A DNA stretch of 64,000 bases from Rapana venosa (taxonomy: Eukaryota > Mollusca > Gastropoda > Neogastropoda > Muricidae), in NCBI GenBank assembly GCA_028751875.1, contig CM054158.1, forward strand, positions 47,029,279 to 47,093,278. The letters are read 5' to 3'. This document shows positions 25,201 through 37,200 of this stretch, piece after piece; the stretch's first letter is position 1, and the number at the start of each line of letters is the position of its first letter. The notes beneath the pieces were generated by a model. The model ran no database searches. It was not told the origin of the DNA and saw nothing but the letters and a program-made list of their open reading frames with translations. Made by a program: the position numbers and the translations under genes.

Positions 25201-28200
25201 TCCATGAGGGTAATATTTTATTTGACTTTAGGGATTTTTCGAACTCCAGCCGGCTCCTATCCAGAGTGAGTGGGCTCAGTGGGAAGACTGGGACCACACA
25301 GTCGAGCTTCATCCACTTAACGGATGCGAGTTTGAGAGTGTTGCTCAAATTACCTGACCAACACTGCAGGTGTCTGTATCTCTCGGGCCCAGTTGAAGCC
25401 AGGATATATTATGATAGTAAGCGTAGAGTACAACCCTGTCAAGTAGTCTCAAGGCATATGCACTTCCACAGCAGCATAATTACGTCATTGTCATTGATCA
25501 TCTGCAATTGAAAAAATTGCCTCTGATTCGGTGGTCCCAGTTGCTCTGGTCTCATGGTGACCTCAGATTCGGTTTGCCCATACACTTCTGTGCCTGTGGT
25601 GAGTTTGTGTCAAAGCCTTTGGGGTTGGAGGTTCACGGGGGACGGTCGTTGGAGGGACGTTGTGGTGGTTGCCACCTCGGGTGGGCAACTCACTCAGTCT
25701 GGCTCCGCAACTGAGCTAATACTGTCATTAGTAGGGGGCTTAGTAGGTGGTGTCCTGCGTATGTTAGCTCAGAACAGGCACCTCTGAACACCGCCTAAGT
25801 GACCCAGCAGCAGTGCAGGGCCCCTCTGGCTGGTGGCCCCACGGCGGCCTGATATTGATTGGCTCCCTGTGGACCTCCGACCCTGAGGATGAGACATAAC
25901 AAATCTGGGTATGGTTGTGGCGGGGAGATTGGAATGAGCGGCGTGGGAACAGCAGGACGGGGGACATCACAGAAGATGAGGCAGCAAAAAAATTTAAAAA
26001 AATAAAATTATTTGACTTAATATTGAATGATCTCTCATTGTCATGACAGTTGTTATGTGTGTGTGACTGTTTATTTACTTATTCTTTTATATCGAGGATA
26101 ATGGAATAAGCACTCATGCGCTTTTTTACATCCAGTCCCCGTGTGTATGCGGTTTTGTAAATTTTGTCATCTGTTTCCACCGGCACACAATGGCCTACTC
26201 TTCCAAAAAGCGGAACAGGATATAACGTGTGCGCAAGATGTTCTGCATGCGTTCGAACACGGGGCCTCGGTTTGTAGTCTCATCCGAAGGACTTTGATAT
26301 TCAGTTCGATTTTTTTGGTCAAACTGGGAAGAAGAAAGGCCAAGGAGGCTGGGAATCGTCGAACCCAGAACCTCATGGTTAACTTGTTGGCAGGCGAACG
26401 TCTTAACCATCCTGCCACCGTCCTTCCTGTGACAGGTGATAGCAGTGGGGGGTCCACAGCCGCAGAGCACGGTGCAGTTCTCGATCAAGGATTCCTCCAT
26501 TTCCTCCGTCTCCTCCAGCGGCCTCCTGGATGCCTTGACCTTGGGCTCCACCCGCGTGGTGGGCAAGGCCGTTGGTGTCGACCCTTTGACCGGTCACACC
26601 ATCGTCTATTCGCAGGTACCGTTACTGGCTTTATGCTTTTGTGGTGGTGGTGTTTTGAGGCGGGTTGGGATTGTGTGTGTGGCATGGGGGGGGGGAGGGG
26701 GGGATAATGTATTTGCCTCAGTTTTTTAAAAGTTTTTTTTTTAATGTGTCCACTATATGTTGTGTTTTTTGTTTTTAAGAACAGAAACGTTGCTGGGATA
26801 TTAAAAAAAAATTTGGAGGGGTGCTCTCTGGTCTCTTTCCCCCCACCCCTTCCTATTTTTTGTGGTTTGTTTTGCTAGTCCTTTTTGGGGGTTGTTATCC
26901 TTGGGTTTTGTTTTTTGTTTTTTCTTTTAACCATTCTTTTCTTTTACCTGTAGTTGCATGTTTGGGCGTACGTATTTATTTATTTAAAGAATTTATTTAG
27001 TCTTTCGTTTCAAGGATAATGGAATAAGCACTAATGTGCTTTTTTTACATCTAGTCCCCATGTGTATGCACTTTTGTAAATTTTGCCATCCGTTTCCATT
27101 GGCACACAATTTCCTACTCTTCTGAAAAGCGGAACAGGATTTAACGTGTGCGCAAGATGTTCTGCGTGCGTTCGCACACAGGACCTCGGTTTATGATCTC
27201 GTCCGAAGGACTTTTGGGGTGAGTGGAGTCGGCACTGATGTTTACTCCAGAGGAAAAATCCTCTTGAACGAGATGCAGACCTGGGTCAGCAGATCACGAG
27301 CGTATTGTGTTTTATATACCAGAACTCTATGGTAAATGAGGTACACATACACACTATGTATAAATGCGTATGTGCACACATCACTGGCACATTTTCTTTC
27401 TGCCTGGGAAGACCAGCCTAAATGTTACCTATAGGAATCTGCAGTGATAAGAGAAGAGGGGAACAGTAGAATAGGATACCCTCTTTCTGGAGTTTGAGTA
27501 TTTCTTTTGAAAATGCCTGTCACCTGTCTCAGTTCATTGTTAGAACTAGAAGTTCCACTCAATGCCACCAGGGTTTACCATCTTTCTCTGTGTCTGCTGA
27601 GTTCTACGATCTTCTGTAGCCCTTCCAGACTACTTTGTATGTAACAAAAATAATATAACAAAAAAATGAGAAAAAAAAGAAAAAGTTTCACCTGCACTTA
27701 AGTCTCTTTCAAAGTCTCTTTCAAAGTTTCATTGCTTTGAGTTTTGAAAGAAAATGTAAAAAAATTTTTTTCAGGATGACGCCATTGTGAATGTCGTACC
27801 ACTGCGAGGAATCAGGATCTACGCCCCGCTGTCTCGCTTACAAACTGGAACCAGGGTGAGTGTGTGTGTTTCAGCGTGTGTGTGTGTTTGAGTGTTGTTG
27901 TGTTTGTTTGAGTGTGTTGTGTGTGCTTTGAGTGTGTTTGTGTATGTGTGTTGTGTGGTGTGTGTTTGTGTGGTGAGTGTGTTTGTGAGTGTTGAGTGTA
28001 TTTGTGTTTGGTGTGATTGAGTTGTGTGTGTTTGAGTGTGTGTGTGCATGTGTGTGTGCATATGTATGTGCATGTGTATAAGGTGTATGGAAGAAGGAAG
28101 GTTAGGCATAATGAGAAAATGGATGAAAATGAGTGATATACCATAGGAACAGAGAGAGATAGGCAAAATAAACTGTAAGGTAAAAGCTAACAGAGCAAAA

Positions 28201-31200
28201 CATCATTTGTGCCATTTTTCCATTTTTTTAAAAGCTAAAATAGAAAAAAAAAGCCTCTAGCGAAAAGCGAACACTTTCTCACCAAAGCGACTGTGTGATG
28301 GACATTGTTTTTTTCCCCCCCCTCAGATGCCAGTGTACGCCATGGGAGTGACGGAACACGAAACTCCGTTTTCCTTCGCCGGCTCCGTTCCGCCCTTGAC
28401 CTTCATCTGGTCGGTCAACAGTCGGGAGGTGCTGCATCTGGAGTCGCTGTACCACAAGGTCAGTCAGGGGTCACCGTCCCTGACCTTGGGGGGGTGGTCG
28501 GGGAGCCTAGGGGTTAAAGTTTAGTGCTCATGGTTTTGATGGTATGTGAGGGAGTGGGTTTTGAGTCTTGGGAGTCCTGTTGTGGAGGTTTTTGTCCTTT
28601 ACTTTATTTTTTAATTGTTATTATTTTATTCTTTTCTTTCGAGGATAATGGAATAAGCACGTGTATGCTTGTTTACATCCAGTCCCCGTGTGTATATGCA
28701 GTTTTGTAAATTCTGTCATCTGTTCCAACCGGCACACAATGGCCTACTCTTCCGAAAAGCGGAACAGGATTTAACGTGTGCGCAAGATGTTCTGCGTTGG
28801 AGTCGACAGTGGCTCTGACTCCATTCCCTTGAAAGTTCTTCGGATGAGGTCATGAACTCTCCCTGTAGGGATGCCATGGGGCCTGTCAGTAGAAATAGGA
28901 TAACCCCCCCCCCCCCACCTTGCAGGAAATTCTGTGCTAGGAATTCCCTCTTTTCTATCCCTCTCTTTGTTTCTGCCTTGTTCCTTTTCTTCCTGTCACC
29001 TCCTTCTTGTCTGTTTTCTGCCTTCTTGGTCCATTCTCCTGCCACCCCCCCCCGCCCCCCCCTCCCCTTTTTGTTTTCCCCAGAAAGAATTCTCTCCCAT
29101 GCTGAAGTGAGATGTGCTAGGCCTGACTTGTCGGGTGCTTAACAGCAGCACAATGTATTTTCGCTCAAATGAATGACAGACAACAGTAGTTGCTGTGAGG
29201 TCCTGTGTGTGAGTGCATGAGGAACGTCTTGCACACATGTTAAAACCCCATCCACCTTTTGTAGAAGAGTAGGCCAGTTATGACTTGTGTCACGGAGGAC
29301 ATGAACATACCCAGCATGCAAGCTTCTTCCTGAAGAGGGATGGACTCCACCAGGATCAAGTTACCAGTGACATTTTTTTTTTTTTTAGTGTTTTTTTTAA
29401 TAAAAAACCCAATGGTGAGATTTTGTGTATGTAACCGTTTTTGCCCACCATGAAGGTAGCCGCATTCCGACTTCAGGGATCCATGAGGGGCATGTTTGTG
29501 TTTCTGTAACCCACTGAATGCTGACATGAATGACGGGATCTTTAACATGCATATTTGATCTTCTACATGTGTGTGTACACAAAGGGATTCACTACACTGG
29601 CAGGTCTTTACAAGAAGTTTACCTAGGAGATCGTAAATATCCCTCATCCCTAATTCACGTGATGCCACAGAGATTCAAACCCACAACTTCATGAACCCAT
29701 GGGATTGAAGTTGAACGGTCTTTACCACTGGGCTGTAGCATCCCTCATATAGGGGTAAAAAAGTAAAGGTAAAGGAGTCCTATAACCTATAAGGTCGTAG
29801 GGGAGCGAGGCGTCAGAGACCTCACTTCTCTAGGGCCAGCATATTGAGGGCGGCGCCCATCTCCTCTCCCTCGCTGCTTTACCTTCCCTGACCCTAAAGA
29901 GGGCAGGTACCCATTTACAGCTGGGTGAGCTGGGGGAACTGTACTGAAGCCAAGGCGTGCAAACAGTCACCCATCCAACTGGTAACCACGCTCGACGCTG
30001 CTTAACTTGGCTGGGAGAAAGTGAGTGCTCCGACCACTGAGCTATCCCGTCCCCCCATATAGGGGTATGACTGGGCAAATAACATTTTTTTCATGATGAT
30101 TATAATAATAATATATGGAATCGATATAGCACTGAATCTCGTGAAGCAAGATTAGTCACGTTGCTTCATAAAAGAGCAGGAGGTTAATTAACAGAAGCGA
30201 TGGCGTGGGATGTTTTCCCTGCGCAGAAGGGGGTACGGCTGGGGGTGGAGCACGGCTTCGGGCAGCAGGTGGTGGCGAAGGAGACGGGTCACGTGACGGT
30301 CAACTTGGTGGTGCGCGCCAGGGACGGCAGCAGCCACCAGATGTCGGCCAGCGCGCTGCGTGACGACGTGCAGATACAGGTCAGTCGCTGATCGCCGCGG
30401 TGTGAGTGACAACATGACGAACAATTCATGCAGAGCGTAACTTTAATTTTATCATAGATTTTTTACCTTTTTTTGAATTTAAAAAAAACCTTTATAAACT
30501 TTTTGTTTCTCATTTCGTGGCGGAGTACCTTTTTTTTATTTTAAAAAAAAATTTTAATTTTTTTTTTCTTCTCATTTCCTAGTCATTTGTGACGCTCCAC
30601 CACAAAATGAGTCGCTTTGCACCTGACCCACTTTTCCGCTAGGAGCCATTTTAGATAGGCAGCGTGGGGGTCAGGTTGTTGATTTTGAGATTTTGATTGG
30701 TTATTAAAGTATAGCTATTCTTCTTCCTTGTACTGAATTATCAAGGAGTAATTTTGTTTCCTTTTGCTTTAAAAATGCGTTTAAAAACGCCCAAGTCCTC
30801 ATTCTGAGCACCTGTCATGATGCTAGTTTCTCATTTTGTCACTTTCTGCAGTCTATCATTTCAAGTTGTAATAACTCTTCATAGATATGTCCGATTGTCA
30901 ATCTGTTTTATGTATTGAACAGGTTATTTATTGCAGATTAAAAACAGGTTAACAACTAAAAATTGACCTTTGGTGCAGTGCGAGTTATGTGGTGGAGTGT
31001 CAGATTTGTCATTAAAAATTATTTTTTTAAATGAAGAGCCTCTATTAAATTTTTTGTTACCGGCCTTTATGATTTTTTCTTTTACTCAAAGGGCTATACC
31101 CCTCCCCCACCCCCCACCCCCCCTCCCGCTTTTTCCTTGAAAAAAAATTGTGGACCTATTTTGTTTGTTTTTTTGGGTATCACAAGCCTATATCTGTTTA

Positions 31201-34200
31201 AAAATCTTTGGGGGGTAAAGTTGGAGGTCATGTTATGGCCTATGTATCAGATGTTTAAGGCATGAAGCTGTAGATGTTGTTATGGCCAGTTGTATTAGGT
31301 GTTTATAGTGTGAAGTTAGAGGTAATAATATCATGACGAATATGTTAGGTGTTTGTGTAATAAACTTATTGGTAATGTAACAGTGTATATATTAGGTGTT
31401 TGTGGTATAAACGTATTGAGAATATTACAGTCAGTGTATTAGATGTTTGTGGTATAAACTTATTGATAATGTTACAGTGTATTAGATATTTGTGGTATAA
31501 ACTTATTGATAATGTTTCAATGTATTAGGTGTTTGTGGTATAAACGTATTGATAATGTGGTATAAACTTATTGATAATGTGGTATAAACTTATTCATAAT
31601 GTGGTATAAACTTATTCATAATGTGGTATAAACTTATAGATAATGTGGTATAAACTTAAAGATAATGTGGTATAAACTTATTCATAATGTGGTATAAACT
31701 TATTGATGATGTTGCAGTCAGTGTATTTGTAGTATAAACTTGTTGATCATGTTATCGCTAATATTTCTTTTTAAAATTCTGTGTCAGGTGTTTGACAAGC
31801 TTCAGTTGACCAGCCCGCAGTCCTGTGACGGCCAGATTCGACTGACCCCTAACACCGAGACGGTCATCAAGACCAACAGGTGGGTCTGCCCTGACCACAC
31901 AGTCTGTCCTCCATGGTTTTCACCATAATATGTACAGACAGCTGCGAATGTACATATTTTGCACGTTTTTAATCTTGAGATTGAAAAGTTGATGAGGTGA
32001 CAGCCCTGATTTGGCCTCTGTGGTCGGCGGGGCTGTAAACAACAGGATTGGATTGGATTGGAATGTCTGTCCATTGTGCACAGATGTAGGCTTTTTTTGA
32101 TTATTTTGTTTGTTTTTTCATTGTTCCTCAGAGCTCTGAGGTTCAACAATGGTGAGATTTTTGCATAAGCAACCGTTTTCTTCTCCTCCCCCCCACCCCA
32201 TCCTCCCCATTAAGGTAGCCGCATTCCAACTCTGGGGATAAAAGTTGGGAATTGAACCTACCAAGTTTGCCAGGAGAGTTGGGAGGTACTGCCCTGCTCA
32301 TTCTGGTTTTGAACTGTAGTGGGTTCTTTTGACATGCACTAGCCCCTAAGCGCACGGGTCCAACTGGTTTTAAAAAGTCTCCTCCCAAAGACTTGACAGT
32401 CACTTTAATTTTCCCCGTCAAACATACTGGGAAGAAAGGGGCAAGGCCGGGAATGGAACCCAGAACCTCAGGGTTTGCTTGTTTGGGCAGGTGAGCGTCT
32501 AAACCGTCCTGCCACCTTCCTTCAAAGACGTAGATATCGCTTCGTTCACATCGCAGCCTTTGTGGTTCCTTGTCTTGTTGGCAGAGACGTGGCGGCCGCC
32601 ATGAGCTACTCCGTGGTGACGGAGAACGGTGGGGTGCTGGTGGTGCGTGTGGGGAAGAGCGGACAACTGGTGTCGGGGCCGATTCCCGGCACCGCTGTGG
32701 TCCACGTCACCGCCGAGGAAGAGTTTGGAGTCAACCAGACCCTCGTCTTCCTCGTCAAGGTAGGTGTCGGGATTTTCGTTGATGTGTACCGTTTCAACAC
32801 TGTGGTCGTTGTTAGTGCCGACGTAGTCATGGCTGCTAGTTTATTCTTTTGTTTTTTAAAATTTCTTTTATATCCAGGATGATGGAATAAAAGTTGTTGT
32901 AATGCCGACATAGTCATGGCTGCTAGTTTATTCTTTTGTTTTAAAAAAAAATTCTTTTATATTGAGGATGATGGAATAAGCACTTATGCGCTTTTTTTAC
33001 ATCCAGTCCCAGTGTGTATGCAGTTTTTGTCAATTTTGTCATCTGTTCCCACCGGCACATAACGGCCTACTCTTACAAAAAGCGGAACAGGATTTAATGT
33101 GTGAGCAAGATGTTCTGTGTGCATTCGGCCTCGGTTTATAGTCTCATCTGAAGGACTTTTGGGGAGAGTGGAGTTTCCCCCACTTTCAGCTACTCTCAGC
33201 TGCTATCCATTCCATCCAATCTTCTTTGTCAAACGCTTGGACAACAACTATTGTGGTCTGTCTAATGAGCGAAAATGCGCTGTGCCTTTAAGCGCCTGAC
33301 GACAAGTCAGGCCCAGTGTTCTGACTTCCAGCGTGGGAGAGAATGATCTGGTCTTTCTTAGGGAAAAAATGCTAGGAGAATGAACCAAGAAGGCAGCAAA
33401 TAGACGAGAAAGAGGCGGTCTGAAGAAAACGCAGAAACAAAGAGACGGATAGAAAAGAGGGGATTCCTAGCTCGGAATTTCCAGAAGGTGGGGATGCTAT
33501 TCATACTGACAGGTCCCCGGCATCTCCATGGGGGATTCCATCCCATTCCAGCCCAACTGGGACCAGCCAGTGCTAATTATAGCAGGAACTGACCACACTT
33601 GGACTTTGCAACTTCGCACATGAGGTGAAGGGGATTGGGAGGTTTGAGATGCGATGACGGAGAGAGGGTGGAGAAAAGGGAAGGGGTGTGGGGGGTAAAA
33701 GGAAAGGGGCGTGCTAATTTTTAGTACTGGGCCTGTACCCTTGATGGAGTTATGCTGGATTTGCGCGCTGTGTACGTAGTATCAAGAACATGCATGGCTG
33801 ATGATGGTGTAAGAAATCAGCGAGTTAAGAATTATAGATTCTCCCATAGAGGGGCCTGTCAGTGTGAATAACATCCCCACCTTCTGGAAATTCTGTGCTA
33901 GGAATTCTGTGCTAGGAATTCCCTCTTTTCTATCCCTTTCTTTATTTTTTTGGCCTTGTTCCTGGTCATCCTGTCACCACCTCCTTCTTGTCTTATTTTC
34001 TGCCTTCTTTGTCCAATCTTCTGCCTTTTTTTCCTTAGAAAGACTTCAAAGATAACAATTCTCTCCCACGCCGAAGTTGGATGCACTGGGCCTGACTTGT
34101 CAGGCGCTTAACGACATTGCAACGCATTTTTCGCTCATTTGACAGAACAACAATAGTTGTGGTCTGAGCGTTTAACGACGACGAAGAAGAAGAAAAAAGA

Positions 34201-37200
34201 GATATTTAACCTCTTAACTGCCCAGTGCAAGTGCACCCTATACGCCGGGGAATAAAATTCTTATGTACCACTGCTATGTTCATATCCCTCTTACTCAGAA
34301 ACTACCACATGAATATTCCTGATAGTCTGCCTAATGACAGTATATATATCGTAGATTACTTCGAGGCAAGCTCAAATTAGTTAGCATGCTATTTCACTGC
34401 AAAAATAATTTAAAATGTAAAAAAATTGACCAAAAATACGATTTCTTTATCACCACTGTCATTCTGAGTACTCCCGATCTCAATAACGTCAAACATAAGT
34501 CTAGGTCAAATCTCATTCTTTTTTTTTTAAATGCACGATCAGCTGAATCATACACGATCGTTTTCATCACTGTTAGGTAAATCTACAGTTTTATTTGCCA
34601 ATTTTACAGCTGTGTAAAGTTATTTATGCCTTCAACAAGAAGTGTCAGCCATTTTGAACACAAACTTCCAAAACAGTCATGCATAAAAACACAAAATACG
34701 AGCTAAAAAACGATCGTTTTTGCTACGGTTTTTGCAGCTGAATGTTGCCAAGCAACAGGAGAGTGACCTTCATTAAGTTTGGAGTTCTTTCCCTTTAACT
34801 GTAGTCAAGGAAGCAGGCTTGTTTACTTCGGTTCGACACCCCGGAAATTTTACGGGTTGTAGGCGTATAGGGTGCACGTTTAGCCCCGGAAAATTTCCGG
34901 GGTAAGGCAGTCTAGTGGTTAATTGTATTGTAGACCACTTCCATCCACAACAGGTTTCTCTCGTTTGAAATTCACAGGCCAGTCTCTGTGGGTAGAGCAT
35001 GTTACTACCACCACCACACCTTAAAAAAAAAAAAAAAAAAAAATTCCGGCCTGTGTATGTGTCGACAGGTGAAAGCGGTGTCGTACCTGATGGTGAACCT
35101 GGACACGGCGATGAAGACCAGCGGTTCGGTTCTGCCGGCGGTTCCTGTGGGGGCCACGCTGCACTTCTCCATCTCCTACCACGACGACGTCGGGGAAACC
35201 TTCTACGACACCAACGTCCAGCTGGGCATTCGATGCAGCAGGTAGGGGGGGGGGTCGCTGAGTTATGCTGGATTTGCGCGCTGTGTACGTAGCATCAAGA
35301 ACATGCATGGCTGATGATAGTGTAAGAAATCAGCGAGGTAAGAACTAGAGATTTCCACATAGGGCCGCTTCTCTCCCACACCAAAGTCGGATGAAATGGG
35401 CCAGACTCGTCAGGCACTTAACAGCAGCACAACACATTTTTCGCTCATATGCTCCCCCCCGGGGCCCCTAGATCCATTCCGATCAAATCGTAACCAAAAC
35501 AGTGGAATCGAAGCCACGATATCTGTAATGATCCATAAGGAACTGACAGGATACGTGATCAGTGTGGGTGGTTTTGGCGTGGGTGGGGTCATGGTAAAAA
35601 CTGAATTCATGATTAGCCACTGTGGGGATTCCAGAATCCTTTCTCTATAAACAGCATCCCCCACCTTCTGGAAATTCTGTACTAGAAATTTCCCCTTTTC
35701 TATCACTCCCTTAGTTTCTGTCTCTCTGCTCACCTTTTCCTCTCGTGCTTTATTTTCTGCCTACCCAGCCCATTCTCCGGCCCTTTTTCAAGCATATCTG
35801 AAAATTGTTTTTCTTACAACCTTTCTCATGAGCTGCCCTGAAGTCGGAACGTGTCGGCTGAGGCCAGCCACAGAACAGTCCTCCTGTAGAGCTACAAACT
35901 CAGAAGACAAGGTACTACGCTTTCTACTCCATGTGGTAAAAACAGGTAAAGGTGTCCCCATAACCTACAAGGTCGTAGGGGGAGACCTTGCTTCTCTAGA
36001 GGCCGGCATATTGAGGGCAACGCTCATCTCCTCTTCCTTGTTGCCTTACCTTCTTTCTTTCTTTCATTCATCTGCCGCTGGTGCCTTTCGGCGTCGCGGG
36101 GAGACACAGACGTCTGTCTGCAGCAAGGCGGGAGGCTTGATGTAGTGACGGGTCATGGGCTCGCAGGGTGTCAGCCACGGAGTCGCTCCATCGTCTCCTT
36201 GGTCTACCTCTGCCTTACCTTCCCCGACCCTAATGTAGAGGGAATGCGAAAGAAAGAAGAGGAATGAATGCATGATTCAGTGTGTGGCTGGTTTTGGTGT
36301 GGGCGGTCGTTGTAGAAGCTTGATTCAAGGTGAAGTCGTGTGACTGGCATCTATGTGTGTGTGGGTTGTCTGTCTGTGCAGGTATGACCTGCTGCATGTG
36401 TCCAACGGAGCCTCCAACAACTCTCTGGTGGTGCGTGCAGCTGAAGTGGGACACACCATTCTGAAGGTCGGTCCTTGGTGAAGGATTTGTTTTTCTTTCA
36501 TTTTTTGTTTTGGTTCCTCGGCTTAGAGCTCTTGAGGTTCACCAGTGGTCAGATTTTGTGTACGCGACTGTTTTTGCCCACCATGAAGATAGCCGCATTC
36601 CGGGATGTGTGCTGGGTGTGTTTGTGTTTCCGTAACCCACCGAACGCTGACGTGAATTGTGGGATCTATAACGTGCATATTTGATCTTTTGCATATGTAT
36701 ATGACACGATGGGAGTGAAGGCACTGGCAGGTTTGCACTTGAAGTTGACCTGGGAGATGGTAACGTTCCCAATCCTTAATTCTCTAAATGCCACAGAGAT
36801 TCGAACCCACGACTTCATGGACCCACAGGATTGAAGTTGAACGGTCTTAACCACTCGGCTGTAGCGTCTGTTGAAAGTAAGTATCACTGTGGGGCTCAAC
36901 TGGACTTTGACAGCAGTGAATGAATGAATGACTGTGCCATCGTGTTTTTAATGCTGTGTGACAAAGAGTTTGGGTTAAAATTTTCAAAATCCTGGCGTAC
37001 TTGGTGGGGAGTGAGAGAGGAGGGGTAGGGCAGAGTAGCGTAGTGGTAGAGGATTGAGATGTGACGGTCGCTGAGGCCATTGGTTCCAGTCTTCACTGAG
37101 GTTTCTTTTGGAGGACAATTTTACCCTGGAGGTGGGTGACCTTCAGTGGTTTAGACTCCACTCCCCTCTGTCATACATTTTGTTGGTGTCTCAGTTAGAG

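Noticed and set aside
28327..28517. ATG at the start of exon 16 as a translation start
   Set aside because: It is an internal Met; the acceptor directly before it and the match to the vertebrate MPIYVTG show that it is mid-protein.
30195..30226. Longer exon 17 using the AG at 30193-30194
   Set aside because: The extra 32 bases would shift the frame, and CCCTGCGCAG is the better acceptor.
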